From the NCBI GenBank assembly GCA_002869015.1, contig PKTT01000003.1, positions 1-64,000 on the forward strand: 64,000 bases of DNA. The letters run 5' to 3'. Below, in pieces: positions 7,871 through 16,806 of the stretch; position 1 is the first letter of the stretch, and every line of letters starts with the position of its first letter. The notes beneath the pieces were generated by a model that was not told the DNA's origin, ran no database searches, and saw only the letters and a program-made list of their open reading frames with translations. A program made the translations under genes and the position numbers. The stretch comes from Deltaproteobacteria bacterium (GTDB lineage Bacteria; Desulfobacterota; Deferrisomatia; Deferrisomatales; BM512).

Positions 7871-9028
7871 ATGAATTTTGAGCTGACCCCCGAACAGAAG
7901 ATGGTACAGGAGCAGGCGCGCCGCTTTGCCGAGAACGAGATCAAGCCATATGTAGAAGAGGAAGAAAAAAATCACGCCTTTTCACTGGAGCGCGTCCGCC
8001 AGATGGCAGACCTCGGCTTCTTCGGCTGCGGCATCAAAGAGGAGTACGGCGGCAACGGCATGGGCATCCTGGAGTCTGTCCTCCTAGCCGAGCAGGTCGC
8101 GAAGGTAAGCCCCTCCTGGAGGCTCCCCTTCAACATGCAGAACATCGGCCCTGCCCTCACCGTGCAGAAGTTCGGCAACGAAGAGCAGAAGCAGAACTTC
8201 ATTCCCAAGTGGGTAAGCGGCGAGAACGTAGGCTTCTTCGCGATAACCGAGCCCAACTCCGGCTCCGACGTCGCGGGCATGAAGACCAACGCCAAGCTCG
8301 ATGGCGACGAGTGGGTAATTAACGGCCAGAAGACCTGGATCTCCAACGCCCACATCGGCGACTGGGGCCTGCTCTACGCCTACACCGACCGCGACGCCAA
8401 GTACAAAGGCATGACATGCTTCCTCATCAACCTGAAAGAGACCCCCGGCGTAACCACCCAGGCGATTGAGACCAAGCTCGGCCTCTACTCCGCCCCCACC
8501 GGCGAGGTTCAGTTCGACGACGCCCGCATCCCCAAGGACGCAGTTCTCGGCGAGGTAGGCGACGGCTTCAAGATTTGCATGTGGCAGCTGAACAACACCC
8601 GCATCGGTTGCGCCGCCGGCGCACTCGGCTGCGCGGGCGGGCTCATCGACCTCGCCCTCCAGTACTGTGAGGACCGCACCCAGTTCGGTCGTCCCATCGG
8701 GCAGTTCCAGATGATCCAGTCCTCCATTGCCGAGCTTATCGTGGAGCACCATGCAGCGCAGCTGCTCGTATACCGCGCCGCCTTCCTGAAAGATCAGGGT
8801 AAGCCCAACCAGTATGAGACCTCCATGGCGAAGTATTACTCCGCCGAGGCCGCCGTCCACGCAGCCAACGAAGTCATGAAGATTTACGGCTCCTGGGGCT
8901 TCTCCACTGAGTACCCCGTCGAGCGCTACTTCAGGGACGCGAAGTCCTACCAGGTGGTTGAGGGTACCTCCAACATCCAGAAGACGATCATCGCCGGCAT
9001 CGCTATGGGTACCGCCCAGAACCGCTAA
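7871..9028 (+). CDS. Acyl-CoA dehydrogenase; probable non-decarboxylating glutaryl-CoA dehydrogenase
   Basis: 385 aa; AITEPNSGSD, RTQFGRPIGQFQ and VVEGTSNIQK motifs; lies between biotin carrier and GcdA. Confidence 0.85.
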   Translation: MNFELTPEQKMVQEQARRFAENEIKPYVEEEEKNHAFSLERVRQMADLGFFGCGIKEEYGGNGMGILESVLLAEQVAKVSPSWRLPFNMQNIGPALTVQKFGNEEQKQNFIPKWVSGENVGFFAITEPNSGSDVAGMKTNAKLDGDEWVINGQKTWISNAHIGDWGLLYAYTDRDAKYKGMTCFLINLKETPGVTTQAIETKLGLYSAPTGEVQFDDARIPKDAVLGEVGDGFKICMWQLNNTRIGCAAGALGCAGGLIDLALQYCEDRTQFGRPIGQFQMIQSSIAELIVEHHAAQLLVYRAAFLKDQGKPNQYETSMAKYYSAEAAVHAANEVMKIYGSWGFSTEYPVERYFRDAKSYQVVEGTSNIQKTIIAGIAMGTAQNR

Positions 9029-9049
9029 ATCGTCTACGGGAGATTAGAT

Positions 9050-10783
9050 ATGAAAAGATATTTTGAACATATGCCGACCTTCGGCTCGCCGCTGACCGAC
9101 CGGCAGCTTGAGACCACCGTGGAGAACCTCCGCGACATCAAGGCTGTGGAGGAGGAGTACGCGGCGGCGGTCGAGGCGGTAAAAAATGCGGGTATCCCCA
9201 CGGAGAAGGTTAATTCCCGTGGTCAGATGACCGTTTGGCAGCGCCTTGAGTACCTCGTTGACGAGGGAACTTGGTGCCCGCTCAACACCGTTTATAACCC
9301 GTTGGACAATAATTACGGCACCACCGGCGTAATTAACGGCCTCGCCAAGATCAGCGGCAAATGGGCCGTAGTCATCGGCTTTGACAACAAGGTGCTCGCG
9401 GGCGCATGGATCGCCGGGCAGTCGGAGAACATCCTGCGCGCCACGGACCAGGCGAAGCGCCTCAATATCCCGCTCGTCTGGCTCGTCAACTGTAGCGGCG
9501 TCGATCTGCCGAATCAGGAGCAGGTTTACGCGGGCAGGCGCGGCAGCGGCACCACCTTCTTCCGCCACGCCGAGCTACAGCAGATGGGCGTGCCGGTACT
9601 CGCCGCGATCTACGGCACCAACCCTGCGGGCGGCGGCTACCAGTCGATCAGCCCCACGGTCCTCTTCGCCCACAAGGACGCCAACATGGCGGTCGGCGGC
9701 GGCGGTATCGTTTCCGGCATGAGCCCCAAGGGCGGCTTTGACGAGGAGGGCTGTCAGCCCCTCATCGACGCGACCCGCAAGTTCAAGGCGGTCGCTCCGG
9801 GCCGGGTTGAAATTCACCATGATGTTACAGGGTTTTTCCGCTACGTCTCAGACGCTGAGACCGGCGTCCTCGACGGCATCAAAGAGTACATGGCTGAGAT
9901 GCCAGCCTACAAGCCGCGCTTCTTCCGCGTGGCCGAGCCAAAGGAGCCGTTGTTCAAGCCCTCCGAGCTCGATCGTATCGTGCCCTTTAACCAGAAGCGG
10001 ACTTACTCCCTTACGCAGGTTCTCGCAAGGCTGGTCGACGGCTCCGAGCACATGGAGTTCCGCCCCGACTACGGCCCGGAGGTTTACTGCGGCCTCGTCA
10101 AGGTGGACGGTTACCTAGTAGCGGCTATCGGCAACCAGCAGGGCTTTTTGCCCCACGGCTACCCCGAATACGCCGACTATCCCGGCATAGGCGGCAAGCT
10201 CTACCGTCAGGGTCTCATCAAGATGAATGAGTTCGTGACGATGTGCGGCCGTGACCGCATCCCGATAATGTGGTTCCATGACACCAGCGGCATCGACGTC
10301 GGCGACATCGCTGAGCAGGCGGAGCTCCTCGGCCTCGGTCAGTCGCTCATCTACTCCATCGAGCAGACCGAAGTGCCGCAAATGCTCGTCGTCTTAAGAA
10401 AGGCGAGCGCGGCGGCTCACTACGTCATGGGCGGCCCCACGGCCAACAACCACAACACCTTCACCCTCGGCACTCCCACCACCGAGGTCTACGTCATGCA
10501 TGGCGAGACCGCGGCGGCAGCCTCCTTCGCGAGGCGTCTGGTGAAGGAGCAAGATGCAGGCAAGCCCCTCGGGCCGGTCATCGACAAGATGAACGACCTC
10601 GTGGAAGCCTATCAGGCCAAGTCCCGCCCGCTCTTTTGCGCAAAGAGCGGCTTCGTGGACGAGATCGTACGCATGCCTGAAATCCGTAAGTACATGGTCG
10701 CCTTCGCAGGGGCCGCGTACCAGAATCCGCGCTCAATCTGCGCGCAGCACCAGCTTGTAACGCCACGCCTCATAAAGGGATAG
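9050..10783 (+). CDS. gcdA: Glutaconyl-CoA decarboxylase alpha subunit (carboxyltransferase)
   Basis: 577 aa; strong resemblance to remembered Acidaminococcus GcdA (GIGGKLYRQGLIKMNEFVTMCGRDRIPIMWFHDTSGIDVG, SRPLFCAKSGFVDEIV). Confidence 0.88.
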   Translation: MKRYFEHMPTFGSPLTDRQLETTVENLRDIKAVEEEYAAAVEAVKNAGIPTEKVNSRGQMTVWQRLEYLVDEGTWCPLNTVYNPLDNNYGTTGVINGLAKISGKWAVVIGFDNKVLAGAWIAGQSENILRATDQAKRLNIPLVWLVNCSGVDLPNQEQVYAGRRGSGTTFFRHAELQQMGVPVLAAIYGTNPAGGGYQSISPTVLFAHKDANMAVGGGGIVSGMSPKGGFDEEGCQPLIDATRKFKAVAPGRVEIHHDVTGFFRYVSDAETGVLDGIKEYMAEMPAYKPRFFRVAEPKEPLFKPSELDRIVPFNQKRTYSLTQVLARLVDGSEHMEFRPDYGPEVYCGLVKVDGYLVAAIGNQQGFLPHGYPEYADYPGIGGKLYRQGLIKMNEFVTMCGRDRIPIMWFHDTSGIDVGDIAEQAELLGLGQSLIYSIEQTEVPQMLVVLRKASAAAHYVMGGPTANNHNTFTLGTPTTEVYVMHGETAAAASFARRLVKEQDAGKPLGPVIDKMNDLVEAYQAKSRPLFCAKSGFVDEIVRMPEIRKYMVAFAGAAYQNPRSICAQHQLVTPRLIKG

Positions 10784-10816
10784 GGTGAATGGCGGCTTAT
10801 GCCGCCGGTTGAAATA

Positions 10817-10852
10817 AAAGAGGGGCCGCTTATTTGCGGCCCCTCTTTTTTT
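10817..10852. terminator. Rho-independent terminator, likely bidirectional
   Basis: AAAGAGGGGCCGC-TTATTT-GCGGCCCCTCTTT then TTTT, between convergent genes gcdA and xdhC. Confidence 0.9.
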
Positions 10853-10865
10853 GCCAGGCTAAATG

Positions 10866-11894
10866 TCAGCCGTTCTGGCGTCTTATCTGGATCATCTCGG
10901 CTACGATTGAGACGGCTATCTCCTCGGGTGTCTGCGCCCCGATGGAGAGACCGACCGGGGTGCGCACCGCAGAGGTAATCCGCTCCTCAGAGATGCCCTC
11001 ATCGGACATCTTTTTGAGGACCATGCCACGCTTTCTTTTGGAGCCAATCATGCCCACATAGGGCGCATCGCTCCTCAAGGCGTCGAGGGCGCAGATGGTA
11101 TCTCCCATGTGACCCCTCGTCGCTATGACGATAAAGGTATTCTCATCCACTCCAGCCTCTTCTAGCGCGCCCTCGAAGGGGCGGCATAGTACGCTCTCCG
11201 CCCAGGGTAGATTCTCCTCATTGGCGAACTCCGACCGATCGTCGATAACGGTGACGGCAAAACCCGCCACGGTGGCGACATTGGCAAGGGCCCGCCCGAC
11301 GTGGCCTGCGCCCATGACAATAAGCGGCGCCCGTTCGCGCTCGATAAATTCAGCGAATAGCCCGCCGTCATCATCAACCCTTACGACGTTAGCCGCATTG
11401 AAGAGCGCCTCCTTCGCCGCCTCCTCAAGCTCCTCCGTGAGCCCGGAGCTGGAGTGCCATTGACCATTGAAGTAAAGACCTATGGCGAGAGCGTTTCCCT
11501 CTCCATCCCACTTGGTGAGGAGCGCGCCGTGGTTGCCGGAGGAGTAGAGGGCGGAGAGGCCCTCTGACACAGGCACCTCGGCTTCGCCCCAGGGGGCGAC
11601 TAGAATGTCAACGGAGCCGCCGCAGATCATACCGCTTGCCGCGAGCTCCTTCTCTTTGAGGCGCATCTTGAGGTACTCGACGTTGTTGTCCGAAAGCGCT
11701 TTGGCTCCGGCCTCCTGAGTCTTTGCCTCCATCAAGCCGCCGCCGATGGTCCCTAAAATTGAACCGTCAGGGAGTATGGCGCAGCGCGTTCCCTGGCTTC
11801 TGGGAGCTGAGCCGATTCGACGGGCAATGGAGGCGACCGCTAGTTTTTCGCCACCAGAGAGCCGCGCCGATATCTCTTCGTAAAGCTTCTTCAT
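10866..11894 (-). CDS. xdhC: XdhC/CoxI family accessory protein
   Basis: 342 aa; MGAGHVGRALANVATVAGFAVTVIDDRSEFAN Rossmann motif and GMIGSKRKR. Confidence 0.9.
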   Translation of the reverse strand: MKKLYEEISARLSGGEKLAVASIARRIGSAPRSQGTRCAILPDGSILGTIGGGLMEAKTQEAGAKALSDNNVEYLKMRLKEKELAASGMICGGSVDILVAPWGEAEVPVSEGLSALYSSGNHGALLTKWDGEGNALAIGLYFNGQWHSSSGLTEELEEAAKEALFNAANVVRVDDDGGLFAEFIERERAPLIVMGAGHVGRALANVATVAGFAVTVIDDRSEFANEENLPWAESVLCRPFEGALEEAGVDENTFIVIATRGHMGDTICALDALRSDAPYVGMIGSKRKRGMVLKKMSDEGISEERITSAVRTPVGLSIGAQTPEEIAVSIVAEMIQIRRQNG

Positions 11895-12658
11895 CTGTGT
11901 ACCACTTTCTTCACGGGCCTTCCGCCCGCCAGTTTAAGGATTGCCACACCCTCCCACTCCGACGACCCGGAGAGAATCTTTTTAGCCAATTCGTCGGCTT
12001 TCCTGAATTCTTCATCCGTGTCGCACTGGTTTAACGCCACAAGCCCACGGGCATAGGCTGGGAGGCCCTTTTTAAGGCCCTCCGGTGCGTTTAGAAGGGC
12101 GCTTACCATCTCAGTCGTTATTGTATCGCCGACCTTCGCACCTGTAGCCTTGGCGGCAAGGTGGGGCCGAAAAACATTATCCTCGTCCAAGGTGGCCCCC
12201 AGCGCTGAGAGCCCTACTACCGCGATGAAGAGGGAGGTCATGAAGGGCACCACCGGCTCACCGTCACCCGGGGCTTTCAGGGGCATCCTACGAGAACCGT
12301 CGCCCTCTACTACAATAAGGTCATAGCCGCCCTCACCGTAGAGCTCGTCAATAAGCTCGGGAGTGAGCCCGGAGACCTTGCCGCCGGGTATACGCCCGGA
12401 GGCGAAGAGGGGAGGGACCGCCCCCCCTAAAATCCGAGGGAAGTCTTCCTTGCCATTTACAAGGCAGAGCTCGACGCCATCTGAGGACTTAGGCTCAAAG
12501 AGCTTGGTTGTAGTGGCTGCCGCCGCCTTGAGCCCTCGCGCCTTTGCCTCTCGTATCAGCGCGTACATGAGGGTCGTCTTCCCGCCCCCGCCCACCAGGG
12601 TAACAAGCTCAGGGGTGTCCACGGAAAAGGCCTCAAGGAGATGAACTGGAACGCTCAT
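11891..12658 (-). CDS. yqeC: Selenium-dependent Mo-hydroxylase accessory protein YqeC family
   Basis: 255 aa; ELVTLVGGGGKTTLMYALIREAKARG P-loop and DLIVVEGDGSRRMPLKAP. Confidence 0.85.
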   Translation of the reverse strand: MSVPVHLLEAFSVDTPELVTLVGGGGKTTLMYALIREAKARGLKAAAATTTKLFEPKSSDGVELCLVNGKEDFPRILGGAVPPLFASGRIPGGKVSGLTPELIDELYGEGGYDLIVVEGDGSRRMPLKAPGDGEPVVPFMTSLFIAVVGLSALGATLDEDNVFRPHLAAKATGAKVGDTITTEMVSALLNAPEGLKKGLPAYARGLVALNQCDTDEEFRKADELAKKILSGSSEWEGVAILKLAGGRPVKKVVHR

Positions 12659-13470
12659 TTTTCATTCATCCAGCTTAGGATCGCCTCAAGAGCGCTGCCG
12701 CCGAGGTTTCTTCCCTTTTCAGAGATAGAATCGCAATAGGCCACTATGCCGCGCGGGTCAACGTCGGCTATTTTGAGACCGGCCTTGACCTTGGAGCCGG
12801 GGCGTATGAGACCGCGCACTACTCCTGACAGGGGGGAGGTAACATCGCTACCGCCAACCCGCGCCAATAAATCCCCCTCCTTAACCAGATCGCCTATTGA
12901 GACTACCGGTTCAAGTATACCGGTATCGGGCGAATGTATGACGCGCCTAGCGCTCTCTCCAGCGATTACACCAGGTATTCCCGTGTCTGGAGCGGCGGCG
13001 CCTTCGCGAATCAATCTGCCGAGGTCGTGGCCCCGATTGGTCTCTATAACTATGTCAACGTCTTCACCGGCGGTGAAGCCGGGGCCATAGCCAACTACAA
13101 GGGGGGCCATGTCGCGGGTTGTGCCCAAGTTGCGCTTCGCTATTGCGGCGTCGAGGAGGATGTGGGGCTTCCACTCGCCTATTGAGGCCAGGCCGGGGTC
13201 CACAATCACCGGAATCTCACCCGCCGCAATAGTCTCGCTAAACTCACTGGCGCTACTCACTCGTCTTGCGGTGACACCCTCAACTTGGCGTGTCCCGTCA
13301 TGAATGCACTCGCAAAAAGATACGTGGCGCCTTATGGCGAGGGGGTTTTCAAGCTCCGTCATAGCGATGCTGAAGCCGGCGCTTCTAAGGCGGTGTGCAA
13401 TTGCGGAGGCGAGCTCTCCCGCGCCCCGCATAAGTACGCGCACTTCGCTCACTCGCTCAGGTTTATTCAA
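12655..13470 (-). CDS. yqeB: Selenium-dependent Mo-hydroxylase system protein YqeB (EF2563 family)
   Basis: 271 aa; MRGAGELASAIAHRLRSAGFSIAMTELENPLAIRRHVSFCECI, VVGYGPGFTAGEDVDIVIETNRGHDLG. Confidence 0.87.
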   Translation of the reverse strand: MNKPERVSEVRVLMRGAGELASAIAHRLRSAGFSIAMTELENPLAIRRHVSFCECIHDGTRQVEGVTARRVSSASEFSETIAAGEIPVIVDPGLASIGEWKPHILLDAAIAKRNLGTTRDMAPLVVGYGPGFTAGEDVDIVIETNRGHDLGRLIREGAAAPDTGIPGVIAGESARRVIHSPDTGILEPVVSIGDLVKEGDLLARVGGSDVTSPLSGVVRGLIRPGSKVKAGLKIADVDPRGIVAYCDSISEKGRNLGGSALEAILSWMNEK

Positions 13471-14065
13471 GGTCCAGTCTCCTATTTAGTTCGTCAAGCT
13501 CCTCCTCGGTGTCTATGTCAAGGAGGATTCCCGGGTCCTGCGCCTCCACTTCGAGGAGGTCATCCTCATGATCCCGAAAGATAGAGCGGGCACCCACGTC
13601 GCCTGTTAGGGCCAGCAGCTCTTCCCTGTACCTTGCAAGGTCCAGGAGCGCCGGGTGGCCTCTCTCCCCGCATATAAGCGGGAGGGTAAGCCCCTTGGTT
13701 GAAACTCCGTGGGCCGTGAGCAGGAGGCGTATTGTGCGAGGCGACACCTTAGGCATATCGCCGAGGGCTATGATCAGTGTCTTGGCGTCGGGGGGCAATG
13801 CCTTTACCCCGGCGACTATCGAGGAGGCTTGCCCCTCCTCCGGGGCCGGGTTATCGACGAAGGTGATCGGGAGCCCCTGTAGCACGGCGCGAACCTTGGG
13901 GGCGCTCTTTCCGACTACGACGTAGAGGCCATCCACGCCGCCGGCAAGGAGATTCTCCGCAGCTCGCCTTACGATCGGCGCTTCGCCGAATTTGCGTATA
14001 AGTTTGGATTCTCCCTCCATGCGCCTGGAGAGACCGGCGGCGAGGAGCAGCGCATAGTTTGACAT
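13463..14065 (-). CDS. mocA: Molybdenum cofactor cytidylyltransferase-like NTP transferase (MocA family)
   Basis: 200 aa; LLLAAGLSRRMEGESKL nucleotidyltransferase motif, DIDTEEELDELN end. Confidence 0.83.
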   Translation of the reverse strand: MSNYALLLAAGLSRRMEGESKLIRKFGEAPIVRRAAENLLAGGVDGLYVVVGKSAPKVRAVLQGLPITFVDNPAPEEGQASSIVAGVKALPPDAKTLIIALGDMPKVSPRTIRLLLTAHGVSTKGLTLPLICGERGHPALLDLARYREELLALTGDVGARSIFRDHEDDLLEVEAQDPGILLDIDTEEELDELNRRLDLE

Positions 14066-15153
14066 CAGCTTCTATCCCCCTCAGAGGGGAGGAGGGAGAA
14101 GCTCCCCGGCCTTATGTGGAAACCTATCTTCTCGCCAATCGACATGGGAAACTCCCGCGCTGCGCGTATGTTGAGCCACGATTCAACGACCCAATCGCCG
14201 ACGCGGAGGTTGACCAGCCGGTAGTGCCCGAGGTCAACCCACCCCGTTACCTCGCCGAAGAAAAAGTTGGGAGTCTCACGGTGGTACTCGACGCGCTCGC
14301 TCCTTACCAGGATTATCTCCTCAGGCCTCACCCCAAGATAAACTTCGTCTCCCACCTTGTGCTTGCCGTCATCATCGACGAGCAGGGCGTCTGTCTCTGT
14401 CTTTACCTCAAGGAAGCCCTCATCAGTAATCCCGACTACTGTGGCGAGAAATAGATTCTGAAGCATTAAAAAGCTCGCCACCTTGCGGTTGGCGGGGTTG
14501 TTGTAGAGGCTGTTGGGGGTGCCTACCTGCTCTATGCGCCCTCCAATCATTATCGCCATCTCATCCGCCATGAGGAAGGCCTCCTCAGGATCGTGGGTAA
14601 CCTGTACGGTGGTGAGGCCGAGGTTTCGCTGAAGCTCTCGAAACTCTATCTGTATTCGCCGCCTCAATGATACATCCAGCGCGGAGAAGGGCTCATCCAT
14701 GAAGAGCACCCTCGGCTCACGGATGAGGGCGCGCGCAAGGGCTACCCGCTGCCTTTCACCGCCGGAGAGGGTGGCTACGTCGCGCCGGTGGCGTACCCTG
14801 CCGAGGTTAAGGAGCTCAACCCACCTGTCGAGACGCTTCTGAACCTCCTCGCCTCGCTCCTTCATGCCGAAGAGGATGTTTCCCTCGACCGTGAGGTGAG
14901 GAAATAGGGCAAGGTCTTGAGGTACGTAGGCTACGCCACGCTTCTCAGGCGGCGCTTTGGTGATATCCGTAGAGTTTAAAAATATCTTTCCGCTCCTCGG
15001 CGGCTTGATGCCAAGGAGAATCTCCAGGAGGAGGGTCTTTCCAGCCCCCGATGGGCCCAGTATGAAAAAGGATTCCCCTGGAGCTACCGACAGAGATATA
15101 TCCTCCACTATGAAATCGCCGAAGCTGAAAGAGAGGTTCTCAGCCCTAATCAT
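14065..15153 (-). CDS. Molybdate/tungstate-type ABC transporter ATP-binding protein
   Basis: 362 aa; Walker A GPSGAGKT, signature LSGGERQRVALARAL, Walker B VLFMDEPFSALD. Confidence 0.87.
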   Translation of the reverse strand: MIRAENLSFSFGDFIVEDISLSVAPGESFFILGPSGAGKTLLLEILLGIKPPRSGKIFLNSTDITKAPPEKRGVAYVPQDLALFPHLTVEGNILFGMKERGEEVQKRLDRWVELLNLGRVRHRRDVATLSGGERQRVALARALIREPRVLFMDEPFSALDVSLRRRIQIEFRELQRNLGLTTVQVTHDPEEAFLMADEMAIMIGGRIEQVGTPNSLYNNPANRKVASFLMLQNLFLATVVGITDEGFLEVKTETDALLVDDDGKHKVGDEVYLGVRPEEIILVRSERVEYHRETPNFFFGEVTGWVDLGHYRLVNLRVGDWVVESWLNIRAAREFPMSIGEKIGFHIRPGSFSLLPSEGDRS

Positions 15154-15953
15154 CTTGCCCTCACCAGCAGTCGCACCATTAGGAGCGCCGAAAGGCTGAT
15201 CATTGAGAGCAGCACGATGAGCGATACCGCTCCGGTGATATCAACCGAGGCCATCCTAAGGTATATCGCCACGGGGATGGTCTCTGTTTTGCCAGCTACC
15301 GCCCCTGCGAGGGTCACCGTTGCGCCGAACTCTCCCATTGAGCGGGCCCAGGCGAGGATAAAGGCCGCCAGGATGCCCCGCTTTGCCAATGGCAACGTCA
15401 CCTTTAGCAAGGTCTCCCATCCGTTCAGCCCAAGGAAACGGGAAACCTGCTCATAGCGTACGTCCACCTCTTGAAATGCAGCCTTAAGCACCCTTATCGA
15501 TAATGCAAGCGCTACGGTGAACTGCGCGAGGACTATTCCGGGGGTCTCGAAGATAAAGGCCATAAGGTGAGTTTCCACCCACCGCCCCGGCGTCGTTCTG
15601 AGGAGGAGCAGCAATGATACGCCAACCGCGACCGGCGATAGGATGACGGGCAGGTCAAGGATCAGGTCAACCAGAAATGACCCCGGAAATTGGTGGCGGG
15701 CCAGCGCATATGCAACCGGGAGCGCCGCCAATAGCGCCAATGTGGAGGCGATCGTTGCCGTTGTCAGGCTGAGGAAGATCGCGTGCCTAAGCTCGCCGTT
15801 CCTAAGGGCGGCGGCCATATCGCCGGGCTGGGTGTAGCCAAGCTGCACCGCGAGGAGGCCCGCTACAAAGGATAGGGCGAGCACTACTGCGGCAGCTAGC
15901 AGGAGGTTTAGTCCCCTGGAGGACAAGCTATTTCCATCCATCGGGGAGGGCAT
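15150..15953 (-). CDS. Molybdate/tungstate-type ABC transporter permease
   Basis: 267 aa polytopic protein with GWETLLKVTLPLAKRGILAAFILAWARSMGEFGATVTLAG (ModB-type EAA loop). Confidence 0.87.
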   Translation of the reverse strand: MPSPMDGNSLSSRGLNLLLAAAVVLALSFVAGLLAVQLGYTQPGDMAAALRNGELRHAIFLSLTTATIASTLALLAALPVAYALARHQFPGSFLVDLILDLPVILSPVAVGVSLLLLLRTTPGRWVETHLMAFIFETPGIVLAQFTVALALSIRVLKAAFQEVDVRYEQVSRFLGLNGWETLLKVTLPLAKRGILAAFILAWARSMGEFGATVTLAGAVAGKTETIPVAIYLRMASVDITGAVSLIVLLSMISLSALLMVRLLVRAR

Positions 15954-16767
15954 AGAAACCTCCCACCGGAGTATTGGGCGTGGTGCGGCGGCGGGCCTCC
16001 TCGACGCTGGTTATATACCCCGCCTCGCTAAAAAAACGAGCCCCTTCTCCGTCGGTGATAAAGGCAAGGAAATCACTGGCAGCGGCTGGCTCCGTAGTGT
16101 TTTTGGTCAGCGCGCCGGGGATGTAGCCTATGCGCGGGGTCGACTCGGGAGGCAAAGGAACCGCTTCAATCTTGTCGCTCCACTTTGCGAAAACGTCCCA
16201 ACCCATTACGGCATCGACCAGGCCAAGGGCCACAAGCTGCGCTGTCTTGGAGCATGACTCCGCGTGGGAGACCACGTTGAGTTTGACTCCCACGCCAAGG
16301 CCGGCCCGCTCAATCGCCTCAACTCCGTAGAGGCCTACGCAGACGGTGTCGGGGCGGCCTATCCCCACTCTTAGGCCGGGTTGGGATAGGTCCTCAAGGG
16401 TTTTTATCCCTTTGGGGTTTCCTTTGGGGACGCAAATAGCCGGTAGAAGATAGGCTATTACCCGCTCCGTGGAAGGGTCGACCGCGTCTTTTTCCTTGGC
16501 TAGCTCCATGAAGTCGGAGGAGCCGGGGATGTACAGGTCTCCGCGCCCCGAGAGGGTTATCTGAGATAACATAGTCCCCGACCCGCCAAAGTGAAGGTCG
16601 ACCTCTGCGCCTGTGCGCTCCTTGAACAGCAGCGCCGCTTCGCGCAGGGGCGGCGCCGACGCGGAACCGGCGAAGACCTCTACAGTTCTTCCCTCCCACT
16701 TAGGTGCGCCCACCGCAACTGCCGCCGTAAAGAGGAGAACCAGTAGAGTTAAAGCTAGCTTGCCCAT
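15928..16767 (-). CDS. modA: Molybdate-type ABC transporter substrate-binding protein
   Basis: 279 aa with signal peptide; VEVFAGSASAPPLREAALLFKERTGAEVDLHFGGSGTMLSQI. Confidence 0.85.
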   Translation of the reverse strand: MGKLALTLLVLLFTAAVAVGAPKWEGRTVEVFAGSASAPPLREAALLFKERTGAEVDLHFGGSGTMLSQITLSGRGDLYIPGSSDFMELAKEKDAVDPSTERVIAYLLPAICVPKGNPKGIKTLEDLSQPGLRVGIGRPDTVCVGLYGVEAIERAGLGVGVKLNVVSHAESCSKTAQLVALGLVDAVMGWDVFAKWSDKIEAVPLPPESTPRIGYIPGALTKNTTEPAAASDFLAFITDGEGARFFSEAGYITSVEEARRRTTPNTPVGGFYALPDGWK

Positions 16768-16806
16768 CTTCTTAACCTTCCGCCGCGCCGGCGGTTTTAT
16801 CTTTGT

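Noticed and set aside
8084-8860. 258-aa minus-strand ORF inside the acyl-CoA dehydrogenase gene
   Set aside because: Antisense shadow ORF in high-GC coding DNA; low-complexity Gly/Val/Leu composition and no recognisable domain, while the plus strand encodes a clear ACAD
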